Positions 1 to 5,502 of a stretch of 5,502 nucleotides of DNA are shown here, piece after piece; within the stretch, counting starts at the first letter, position 1, and every line of letters begins with the position of its first letter. The notes below the pieces were generated by a model, which did no database searches, was not told where the DNA came from, and saw only the letters and a program-made list of their open reading frames with translations. The stretch comes from Acidobacteriaceae bacterium (GTDB lineage: Bacteria; Acidobacteriota; Terriglobia; Terriglobales; Acidobacteriaceae), in the NCBI GenBank assembly GCA_027364815.1, contig DAHXOQ010000202.1, positions 1 through 5,502 on the forward strand, read 5' to 3'. Made by a program: the position numbers and the translations under genes.

Positions 1-747
1 GCTCACGCCATGCATGGCGATGCGGGTAGGGTCAATCTCTTTGCGTGTGGCAAGGTAATCGAGTACACGCGTGAACAAACGGTCGGCGGTCGGGCTTGCC
101 TTGATCGGCGATTGTCCTGTACCCGGTCCATCGATAGCAAGATATCCAATACCGAAGGGTAGAATCGCGCTGAAACTCTCCGTGAGATCTTCTTTGCGGC
201 TATCAAGGCCGTTGACCGCGATCACCAGCGGTACCGGACCCTTGGCATCCTTAGGCAAGCGCAGGTAACCGATGATCTCTTTGCCTTCAAATGGAATGCG
301 TACTACCTCGAGCGGTGGATCAAAAAACTTTGCATGGGCTAAATAGGCATTGAGAGCCTTGGCATAGGACTCTTTCTTTCCGGGTGAAGTTGGCACAGGC
401 CAGCGGCCAAATGAGTAGAGGCGCCAGGCGCGAATATAGTCTGCATTTGCCTTGGAGGGGTCAGTTGATTCCAAGCTCTTGCCTTCGGCCATATAACGAT
501 CGGCGACGCCCATGAAACCAGCGGCCCACTCATCTTTGTCGGAGGTATGGATGGACTTGAAGGCTTCGCGCACATCGTTAGGATCGAGGCCGATCAGCGG
601 ATAGCCTCCGACTTCTGCGCGATGCACCGCCTCCACCTTGATTTCTTCGATCGTGCGCTCTTTGTGTTCCTGTGCAAAAGTCAAGGAAGTAAACGCAAGC
701 ACTCCAATGCTGAACAATCCGGCATATGTGGAAACTCTTAGATTCAT
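1..747 (-). CDS. Exported alpha/beta hydrolase, FrsA/DUF1100-like (partial, C-terminus off the window)
   Basis: An open frame of 249 codons runs without a stop from ATG at 747 to the window edge. Residues 1-25 form a Sec-type signal peptide: Arg at 4, a hydrophobic core (AGLFSIGVLAFTSL), and likely cleavage after TFA before QEHK, so the product is probably periplasmic or secreted. Residues about 70-140 form a helical segment (EWAAGFMGVADRYMAEG, YIRAWRLYSFGRWP) like the N-terminal lid of FrsA and 2,6-dihydropseudooxynicotine hydrolase. The core begins near 148: VPLVIAVNGLDSRKED (172-187) matches the oxyanion-side GLDS-x-KE loop, AIDGPGTGQS (204-213) the DGPGxG loop, and MHGVS (245-249) the start of the G-x-S-x-G elbow. 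The presumed nucleophile Ser249 is the last codon visible; the Asp and His of the triad lie outside. Related enzymes are esterases or C-C bond hydrolases, and the substrate here is unknown. The gene follows the receptor gene on the same strand, with a terminator between them. A dienelactone-hydrolase-like esterase is the main alternative call. Confidence 0.5.
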   Translation of the reverse strand, partial: MNLRVSTYAGLFSIGVLAFTSLTFAQEHKERTIEEIKVEAVHRAEVGGYPLIGLDPNDVREAFKSIHTSDKDEWAAGFMGVADRYMAEGKSLESTDPSKANADYIRAWRLYSFGRWPVPTSPGKKESYAKALNAYLAHAKFFDPPLEVVRIPFEGKEIIGYLRLPKDAKGPVPLVIAVNGLDSRKEDLTESFSAILPFGIGYLAIDGPGTGQSPIKASPTADRLFTRVLDYLATRKEIDPTRIAMHGVS

Positions 748-753
748 TCTTAT

Positions 754-758
754 CTCCT
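754..758 (-). promoter_or_regulatory. Shine-Dalgarno of the hydrolase gene
   Basis: On the minus strand AGGAG is followed by six bases (ATAAGA) and ATG at 747. This strong, well-spaced site and the signal peptide that follows it fix the start of the hydrolase. Confidence 0.85.
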
Positions 759-760
759 GA

Positions 761-832
761 AAGGTAGGGATGGATGGGGCTGCACAAGTTGAGAAGCATC
801 GTCGCAACAAAATGCCAGTAAAGTTGATGAGG
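761..832. other. Intergenic leader upstream of the hydrolase, no clear promoter
   Basis: These roughly 70 bases separate the receptor terminator from the hydrolase Shine-Dalgarno. I looked for -35/-10 pairs on the minus strand and found no convincing one; the T-rich start merges with the terminator U-tract. The hydrolase is therefore expressed either from a weak or non-canonical promoter here or by read-through from the receptor gene. No ORF or RNA gene is apparent. Confidence 0.4.
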
Positions 833-860
833 AAAAACGGCGCAGCGATTACACTGCGCC
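833..860 (-). terminator. Rho-independent terminator of the receptor gene
   Basis: Read on the minus strand, a perfect 7-bp GC-rich stem (GGCGCAG / CTGCGCC, at 860-854 and 845-839) encloses the 8-base loop TGTAATCG. One base later comes a run of five T (837-833). It starts about 30 bases after the receptor stop codon. It should end most receptor transcripts before the hydrolase gene, although the short U-tract suggests termination may be incomplete. Confidence 0.8.
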
Positions 861-889
861 TCATAGTTGCATTGCCACAGTCCAACATG

Positions 890-3800
890 CTAGTAAGTCA
901 GCTTCAAACCAAGTTGAATCGCCCTGCTTCCACCGGAACCAATTACCGGGTTCGATGCAGCTACATCCGGCGTCGCGCACGAGCAACCGAAACTGCTCGG
1001 GCCTGATGGATCATTGTGTGCCCATCCATTTTGCCCACCGTAGGGATTGGCGAAATTGGGGTGGTTGAGAATGTTGAAAAACTCAGAACGGAATTGCGCC
1101 GTGTAGCGATCTCGGAACTTCCATACCTTGTCCACTGAAAAATCAAGGTTAATGTAGCCATTATCGCGGAAGATGTTACGGCCCATGGTACCGAAGGTTG
1201 CCGGAGCTGGCGGCGTCATAACCGAGCTATTGACTTTGTAACAGCCAGCAAAGTTAAGCGACTCAATATTGCCATTAGCTACACAGAGAGGATCACTAGA
1301 AGCAGGACTATCTCCTTGAACCGGATCGAAAGGAGCGATAGCACCATTGCCGGGGAGATAGTTGACGGGATTCGTATTGCCGGATTTAAAGTCACCGGGT
1401 TTACCGGTGAAGTTCCACCGATCGGTGGCTTCACCCGTAAAACTCAAATCATTTCCTGTATCCATCGGGCCCCAAGGCTGTGCGCCATAAAGGCTGAAAA
1501 TTGCAACCGTTTCCCAGCCTTTGAGGGTTTGTGCGAAGTCCTTCCTGGGTGAAGGAATCTGGTAGGTGGCAGAGACTGTGAGGCGGTGGCGAATGTCAAA
1601 GTCGCTGCTGGCATACTCTCTGGATGCGTTGTAGCTATCCTGCGGAATGCCCAGGCCGGCAGCAAAGTCCCAGTTGGCGCCCACATCGTCCAGTGCATGC
1701 GAGTAAGTGTAACCAACCACGGTCATGAGATTGTGAAAGTTCTTGGCCGTAAAGGTAACCTGCATACCGTTGTAGTTTGATTTGTAAATGTTCCCCATTT
1801 GGTAGATGTAACTAAGGTAGGGGAAGGCTGCGTTGAAGGGGCGACCTGTTTGTTCATCGCCATAAGCATAAGGAACGACCTCATTGGCCGGGATGTTCTG
1901 GTTGATGTCATGAATGCCAACCAGTTGTGATCCATGCCCGCCCACGTATGCAACTTCGAGCATCAAATCCTGAGTGAAGGAGTGTTGCACGTTCAATGTC
2001 CAACTGTAGTACTTCGGTGTGCGCAGGTTCTTGTTGACACCCAAAATACTGCACGGGTTGGCACCGCAGTCGATGGTTCCAGTTGGAAACACCGTAGAGG
2101 GTGCAACAGCATTCCAATTGAGACTCGTGCCCAAAAAATTCACCGTACCCGTATCAATCGTGCCGGTACCCTGCGTGCCGCCAGGACCTACACCAAGAGC
2201 GCCGGTGGGAATGCTACCCAGACCAAGCGAGTTGTTAAAGGCGAGGAAGGATTCCCAGTTGAGTGTTTCGTAAATGATTCCGCCACCGGCGCGGATGACG
2301 GTACGTCCGTTGCCAAATGGATCCCATGAGAATCCAACGCGAGGAGCAAAATTGGTGTGGTCACCGTTGTAAGGAGAACTGATTCCCTGTCCAACCTGCT
2401 GCAGTCCGGCGGTGGGATCAAAGTTACCCAGCAGATTATGCTGCTCCTTGATGATGGTACTCAATTCATAACGGAGACCGAGGTTGAAAGTGAGATTCTT
2501 GCGGATCCGCCAGTCATCCTGCGCAAAAGCTGCAAATCCATAATTGGAGATGTTGCGTGTCGGGTCTCCGACGAGCTGACTGCCCGATGAAGGATAGCCG
2601 GAGAAGTAGTCCAACAGAGGATTGGGCGTCAATCCAGCAGAGGAAAGCGCGGGGTTGTCGACGAAACCAAATTTGATGCGGCCACGGCCTCCGCCATAAG
2701 CTCCGCCGCTGAAGCTGTCACGGTGAATCTCGCCACCGAATTTGAAGGCGTGATTACCGTGAATGTAAGAGACATGGTCAATGAACTGGTATCGATCATC
2801 CGGCCCCTGAACCTTTGGCCAGTTGAATCCGCCAAGGCCTTCGCCCGCGCCAGCGTTATCCCATCCAGCGATATTGATTCTTGGCAGTCCGCCATAGAGT
2901 GGGTTGGTGATGCCGGTATTCAGGCCATAAGTAGACGCCAGGACACCGTGATCGTTGGTGAATGTGGGCTGATAAAGAGTATTGAATCCAATCCTTGCCT
3001 CATTGACCCAGCTGGATGATGGTATCCAAGTCCAGTTCAAACCCACGACCTGAGCACGGGTGTGAATCTGGGTGAGCCATTTCGTTTGCAACTCGTTGGC
3101 ATCAGAGACGGTGCCATTGTTATTGCCGAAAAAGTACATCCCATTGAAGGTGTGCCGGTCGCCAATGTGGTAATCGACTTTGCCAACGGCATTGTCACTG
3201 TTAACTGTGTTGGGCAAGCCATAGTAGATGCTTGTTGCACCTAATACACTGGTTCCCAGGTTGGTGGGAAAGCCACTTCCATTGCATGTGACTGGCGGTC
3301 CAAGTACGCAGCCGGCAATTTGCAGACTGGGAGAGCTGACGGGGATCCCTGCAGTTACCAATGCTGTAATTGCGTCCGGCAAACTATTCGAAATGCCGTT
3401 TGCGCCTCCGCCAAGCGAAACCGTCGCAGGTGTTCCCAATGCACTGATACTCGTCACCGTGTAGCGCTGACCTTCGTAGCCGCCAAAGAAGAAGAGCCGA
3501 TCTTTTTTGATTGGGCCGCCTATCGTCGTGCCGTATTGCTTCAGGGTGCGTGGATTCTTCTCACCCCCGGAAATCGGGTTGAAGTAATTGCGCGCGTCCA
3601 GTGGGGTATCAGGGAAAAAGCCAAGGCCTGGGCCGTGAAATGTATTGGTGCCCGACTTGAGAGCCACGTTGACAATCGCGCCTGGCTTCCAGCCATACTC
3701 TGCAGGTGGATTTTCAATCAAATTAAATTCCTGAATGGCGTCGACGGGAAGAATGGTGGCGGAGTCACCGGCAATTCCAGCTCCGTTGATAATGCTTTGC

Positions 3801-4402
3801 CCGGAGAATGGCTCACTGTTGAATAAACCATCGACGATATAGCCATTGTCCTCAGCGCGTGCGCCGTTGGTGCTGGTGGTTGAAAAACCTCCTCCGGGAT
3901 AGCGCATGACTCCAGGGCGCAGTTGAAGCAGATTTTCGTAATTTCGCCCGTTCAGAGGCAACTCCATGATCTGTTCTGTTTCCAGCGTGCCACCGAGACT
4001 GGATGAGGTGACATCCAAAAGTGGTGGAGCAGATGTTACGATGATGGTCTCTGATACCTGACCAGGCTGCAAGGCAAAATCGACTCTTACATCTTTTGCA
4101 ACTTCTACGCGAACATTCGGCTGCTCACTGTTTTTAAAGCCGGGGATAGCCACACTGACCTTGTAGTAGCCAGGTGTCAACTCTGGTGCTGAATACTCGC
4201 CACCTGAACTCGTCTTGAGAGTACGCGTCGTGCCACGCTGCAAATCGGTGATTAGAACTGTAGCGTTTGGCAGTAAAGCACCCGCTTGGTCCGTTACTCT
4301 GCCCAGAATGCGGCCAGTATCACTTTGGCTGAGCACATAGACGGGACAAAGAAGCACTCCAAGCAGAGACACAATTTGCAGCAATAGAGAAAACCTGCGC
4401 AT
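890..4402 (-). CDS. Oar-like TonB-dependent receptor with carboxypeptidase-regulatory-like N-terminal domain
   Basis: The complete product has 1170 residues, a normal length for this acidobacterial family. Residues 1-26 are a signal peptide (MRRFSLLLQIVSLLG..., cleavage near VLSQ). Residues about 28-113 form a carboxypeptidase-regulatory-like beta-sandwich (GRVTDQAGALLPNATV, TSSGGEYSAPELTPGYYKV). A TonB-box-like ETIIVTSAP (118-126) leads into the plug, with LPLNGRNYENLLQLRPG (149-164), DNGYIVDG (185-192) and LPVDAIQEF...NVALKSGTNTFHG (218-257). The rest is outer-membrane beta-barrel, including YYSWTLNVQHS near 800, FDIRHRLTVSATYQIP near 940 and SEFFNILNHPNF near 1110, ending in the aromatic IQLGLKLTY expected for BAM-assembled barrels. 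The role is energised uptake or binding of a large ligand, probably a sugar polymer, peptide or aromatic compound; the ligand cannot be deduced. The frame stays open to 4492, but the start at 4402 is preferred: it has GGAGG seven bases upstream and begins the signal peptide, and the likely promoter lies between the two starts. It is divergent from the dehydrogenase gene. Confidence 0.93.
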   Translation of the reverse strand: MRRFSLLLQIVSLLGVLLCPVYVLSQSDTGRILGRVTDQAGALLPNATVLITDLQRGTTRTLKTSSGGEYSAPELTPGYYKVSVAIPGFKNSEQPNVRVEVAKDVRVDFALQPGQVSETIIVTSAPPLLDVTSSSLGGTLETEQIMELPLNGRNYENLLQLRPGVMRYPGGGFSTTSTNGARAEDNGYIVDGLFNSEPFSGQSIINGAGIAGDSATILPVDAIQEFNLIENPPAEYGWKPGAIVNVALKSGTNTFHGPGLGFFPDTPLDARNYFNPISGGEKNPRTLKQYGTTIGGPIKKDRLFFFGGYEGQRYTVTSISALGTPATVSLGGGANGISNSLPDAITALVTAGIPVSSPSLQIAGCVLGPPVTCNGSGFPTNLGTSVLGATSIYYGLPNTVNSDNAVGKVDYHIGDRHTFNGMYFFGNNNGTVSDANELQTKWLTQIHTRAQVVGLNWTWIPSSSWVNEARIGFNTLYQPTFTNDHGVLASTYGLNTGITNPLYGGLPRINIAGWDNAGAGEGLGGFNWPKVQGPDDRYQFIDHVSYIHGNHAFKFGGEIHRDSFSGGAYGGGRGRIKFGFVDNPALSSAGLTPNPLLDYFSGYPSSGSQLVGDPTRNISNYGFAAFAQDDWRIRKNLTFNLGLRYELSTIIKEQHNLLGNFDPTAGLQQVGQGISSPYNGDHTNFAPRVGFSWDPFGNGRTVIRAGGGIIYETLNWESFLAFNNSLGLGSIPTGALGVGPGGTQGTGTIDTGTVNFLGTSLNWNAVAPSTVFPTGTIDCGANPCSILGVNKNLRTPKYYSWTLNVQHSFTQDLMLEVAYVGGHGSQLVGIHDINQNIPANEVVPYAYGDEQTGRPFNAAFPYLSYIYQMGNIYKSNYNGMQVTFTAKNFHNLMTVVGYTYSHALDDVGANWDFAAGLGIPQDSYNASREYASSDFDIRHRLTVSATYQIPSPRKDFAQTLKGWETVAIFSLYGAQPWGPMDTGNDLSFTGEATDRWNFTGKPGDFKSGNTNPVNYLPGNGAIAPFDPVQGDSPASSDPLCVANGNIESLNFAGCYKVNSSVMTPPAPATFGTMGRNIFRDNGYINLDFSVDKVWKFRDRYTAQFRSEFFNILNHPNFANPYGGQNGWAHNDPSGPSSFGCSCATPDVAASNPVIGSGGSRAIQLGLKLTY

Positions 4403-4409
4403 TACGAAA

Positions 4410-4414
4410 CCTCC
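4410..4414 (-). promoter_or_regulatory. Shine-Dalgarno that fixes the receptor start
   Basis: On the minus strand GGAGG lies seven bases before ATG at 4402. The alternative ATG at 4492, 30 codons upstream, would add an unlikely hydrophilic leader in front of the signal peptide and would lie upstream of the predicted transcription start near 4438. Confidence 0.85.
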
Positions 4415-4432
4415 AAGGTCAAGTACACCGAC

Positions 4433-4443
4433 CTGGTATGACA
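4433..4443. promoter_or_regulatory. Left operator-like site CTGGTATGACA, at the receptor start-site region
   Basis: CTGGTATGACA resembles half-sites of GntR/FadR-type repressors (TGGTAT...ATACCA). It overlaps the predicted start site (about 4438) of the receptor promoter and abuts its -10 box, a typical repressor position. It is repeated in inverted orientation as TGGCATACCAG at 4515-4525, with 10 of 11 positions matching. The factor that binds is inferred, and no regulator is encoded in the window. Confidence 0.55.
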
Positions 4444-4444
4444 G

Positions 4445-4473
4445 CTTATCCACTAAACCTCCAAGATTGTCAA
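4445..4473 (-). promoter_or_regulatory. Sigma70-type promoter for the receptor gene
   Basis: On the minus strand a perfect -35 TTGACA (4473-4468) is followed by a 17-base spacer and GATAAG (4450-4445), which matches four of six -10 consensus bases. The predicted start is near 4438, giving a leader of about 35 bases before the receptor ATG. The AT-rich stretch just upstream (4474-4484) could serve as an UP element. Confidence 0.65.
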
Positions 4474-4489
4474 TAATTATTTTATTGAC
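4469..4489. repeat. AT-rich inverted repeat carrying both -35 boxes
   Basis: GTCAATAA (4469-4476) and TTATTGAC (4482-4489) are perfect 8-base arms around the spacer TTATT. The outward-facing TTGAC of each divergent promoter is contributed by one arm, so the two promoters are mirror images about position 4479. The repeat could be only the by-product of two similar -35 regions, or a further protein-binding site. Confidence 0.7.
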
Positions 4490-4515
4490 CACTTTTTAAG
4501 AGGTCGTGGTATAGT
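4485..4515 (+). promoter_or_regulatory. Sigma70-type promoter for the aldehyde dehydrogenase gene
   Basis: TTGACC (4485-4490) and TATAGT (4510-4515, five of six consensus bases) are separated by 19 bases, slightly long. TGG immediately before the -10 makes an extended -10 element that could compensate. The predicted start is near 4522, giving a leader of about 49 bases before the ATG at 4571. Confidence 0.6.
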
Positions 4516-4525
4516 GGCATACCAG
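4507..4525. promoter_or_regulatory. Right operator-like palindrome TGGTAT-6-ATACCA(G)
   Basis: TGGTATAGTGGCATACCA (4507-4524) is a perfect dyad with 6-base arms and a 6-base spacer. Its right part, TGGCATACCA, is also a 10-base palindrome with one mismatch. It covers the -10 box and start-site region of the dehydrogenase promoter, so binding there would repress. The sequence style fits GntR/FadR-family operators, but the regulator is not in the window. Confidence 0.6.
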
Positions 4526-4559
4526 AAGCTAGTCATCACATTTTCCATCCCGTCTACCC

Positions 4560-4563
4560 GGAG
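4560..4563 (+). promoter_or_regulatory. Shine-Dalgarno of the aldehyde dehydrogenase gene
   Basis: GGAG lies seven bases before ATG at 4571 and supports that start, which also gives the N-terminus expected for the family (MPITTTNPFTGE). Confidence 0.75.
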
Positions 4564-4570
4564 ATTGCTC

Positions 4571-5502
4571 ATGCCAATTACCACCACTAACCCCTTTACC
4601 GGTGAGACGCTGAAGACCTTTGAAGCTCTGACTCCAGATCAGATTGAAAGCAAACTTGCGCTGTCCGCATCAACTTTTGTCCGTTATCGGCAGACTGCAT
4701 TCAAGCAGCGTGCCAACTGGCTGATAAAGGCTGCAGAGATCCTCGACCGGGATAAAGATCCTCTTGCCCGACTGGTAACACTCGAAATGGGAAAGCCCAT
4801 CGGCGCATCCGTTGCTGAAATTGAAAAGTGCGCGTTGGTATGCCGTTACTATGCCGAGCACGCTGAAAAATTTCTTGCTGACGAACCACTGCACACGAAC
4901 GCTTCGAAGAGTTTTGTCCGCTATTTACCCCTGGGGACGATATTCGCAATCATGCCCTGGAATTATCCTTTCTGGCAGGTGATTCGTTTTCTGGCCCCTG
5001 CGTTGATGGCAGGAAATGTTGGCTTGCTAAAACATGCTTCAAACGTTCCGCAGTGTGCTGTAGAAATTGAAAGAATCTTCGTTGAAGCGGGTTTCCCGGA
5101 AGGCGCATTTCAAACACTTTTGATTGGCTCCGACAAGGTGGATGGCATCCTCGGCGATCCGCGTGTTGTCGCAGCGACTATCACGGGCAGCGAAGATGCG
5201 GGCATCCAAGTCGCGATTGGAGCGGCAAAACGCGTAAAAAAGGTGGTTTTGGAATTGGGCGGCAGCGATCCGTTCATCGTGATGCCGAGCGCAAATATCG
5301 ATAAAGCTGTTGAATCGGGTGTCAAGGCCCGCGTGCTGAATAACGGCCAATCCTGCATAGCCGCTAAGCGCTTTATTGTTCACGACAAGATCGCCGACGA
5401 GTTTGAAAAGAAATTTGTGGCTGCAATGAACGCACTAACTTTGGGCGATCCATTTGACGAAAAGACGGACGTGGGCCCTCTGGCAACTGCGAGTGCAGTG
5501 CG
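4571..5502 (+). CDS. sad: NAD(P)-dependent succinate-semialdehyde dehydrogenase, Sad/GabD type (partial, 3' end off the window)
   Basis: The enzyme should oxidise succinate semialdehyde (or a similar short semialdehyde) to the acid with NAD+ or NADP+, in the cytoplasm, feeding the TCA cycle. The window holds 310 full codons; relatives have about 455-462 residues, so roughly 150 C-terminal residues, including the end of the oligomerisation region, are missing. Visible landmarks: EMGKPI near 73, PWNYPFWQ with Asn131 (oxyanion), LLKHA with cofactor-binding Lys154, TGSEDAG from Thr205 (Rossmann GSxxxG-type loop), LELGGSDPF with general base Glu228, and NNGQSCIAAKR with nucleophile Cys262. The LLKHA and SCIAAKR variants and the Cys position match E. 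coli Sad (YneI) better than the longer GabD class. All catalytic residues in the visible part are intact. The gene is divergent from the receptor gene and shares its control region, suggesting joint induction. Another semialdehyde substrate is possible. Confidence 0.92.
   Translation, partial: MPITTTNPFTGETLKTFEALTPDQIESKLALSASTFVRYRQTAFKQRANWLIKAAEILDRDKDPLARLVTLEMGKPIGASVAEIEKCALVCRYYAEHAEKFLADEPLHTNASKSFVRYLPLGTIFAIMPWNYPFWQVIRFLAPALMAGNVGLLKHASNVPQCAVEIERIFVEAGFPEGAFQTLLIGSDKVDGILGDPRVVAATITGSEDAGIQVAIGAAKRVKKVVLELGGSDPFIVMPSANIDKAVESGVKARVLNNGQSCIAAKRFIVHDKIADEFEKKFVAAMNALTLGDPFDEKTDVGPLATASAV

Larger units (their letters stand above)
4407..4473 (-). repeat. Imperfect direct duplication of TTGAC...CTTGGAGGTTT
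   Basis: Minus-strand CTTGGAGGTTT occurs exactly twice, at 4465-4455 and 4417-4407, 48 bases apart. Each copy is preceded by TTGAC (4473-4469 and 4422-4418), with three extra bases (AAT) in the upstream copy. The downstream copy supplies the receptor's Shine-Dalgarno. The upstream copy supplies the -35 box and part of the promoter spacer. It may be an old local duplication of the leader. Confidence 0.6.

Noticed and set aside
1934..2329. A 131-codon plus-strand ORF opposite the receptor barrel
   Set aside because: It is antisense to strongly supported barrel sequence, has low-complexity composition and shows no motif or start signal.
3320..3826. A 168-codon plus-strand ORF opposite the receptor gene
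   Set aside because: It lies wholly antisense to the receptor's N-terminal and plug-proximal coding region, has no Shine-Dalgarno or recognisable domain, and its composition is that of a complement-frame shadow.
4384..4402. Possible lipobox (VLLC, Cys19) in the receptor signal peptide
   Set aside because: The residue before Cys is Leu rather than Gly, Ala or Ser, and a normal signal-peptidase I site near VLSQ fits better, so a lipoprotein call is not supported.
4417..4433. Short inverted repeat GGTC-9-GACC in the receptor leader
   Set aside because: Four-base arms are too short to distinguish from chance, and it does not share the 4479 symmetry centre.
5039..5383. A 114-codon minus-strand ORF
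   Set aside because: It is antisense to the dehydrogenase's cofactor-binding and catalytic regions, which are fully conserved on the plus strand.
1..5502. Insertion sequences, CRISPR arrays, tRNA/rRNA genes or phage-like genes
   Set aside because: I saw no transposase motifs, regularly spaced repeats, tRNA cloverleaf signals or phage proteins; coding genes fill the window apart from the two intergenic gaps described.

Overview
The window looks like chromosomal DNA of an acidobacterium (class Terriglobia/Acidobacteriia, Edaphobacter–Granulicella–Terriglobus type). The main evidence is the 1170-residue outer-membrane protein in the centre. It has a carboxypeptidase-regulatory-like N-terminal domain, the plug signature LPLNGRNYENLLQLRPG and an 'IQLGLKLTY' terminus, an architecture greatly expanded in this phylum. 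The taxonomic call is inference from protein style; no marker gene is present.

Layout. (1) Positions 1-747, minus strand: the N-terminal 249 residues of an exported alpha/beta hydrolase of the FrsA/DUF1100/2,6-dihydropseudooxynicotine-hydrolase group, cut by the window edge exactly at the expected nucleophile serine. (2) 748-889: a short intergenic gap with a good Rho-independent terminator for the upstream receptor gene and a strong Shine-Dalgarno for the hydrolase, but no convincing promoter. (3) 890-4402, minus strand: a complete Oar-like TonB-dependent receptor. (4) 4403-4570: a compact divergent control region. (5) 4571-5502, plus strand: the first 310 codons of a Sad/GabD-type NAD(P)-dependent succinate-semialdehyde dehydrogenase, cut at its 3' end.

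The most interesting part is the divergent control region. Back-to-back promoters can be read there: TTGACA-17-GATAAG toward the receptor and TTGACC-19-TATAGT, with an extended -10, toward the dehydrogenase. Their -35 boxes lie in the arms of an 8-bp inverted repeat. An outer inverted repeat (CTGGTATG / CATACCAG, 10 of 11 positions when extended) overlaps both start-site regions. Both inverted repeats have the same centre, position 4479. This looks like one switch, probably a GntR/FadR-like repressor judging by the TGGTAT...ATACCA half-sites, that controls uptake and aldehyde oxidation together. No regulator gene is in the window.

Working model (inference): the receptor imports an unknown ligand across the outer membrane, the exported hydrolase may process it in the periplasm, and the dehydrogenase oxidises a resulting semialdehyde to a dicarboxylate that enters the TCA cycle. 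The substrate cannot be read from the sequence.
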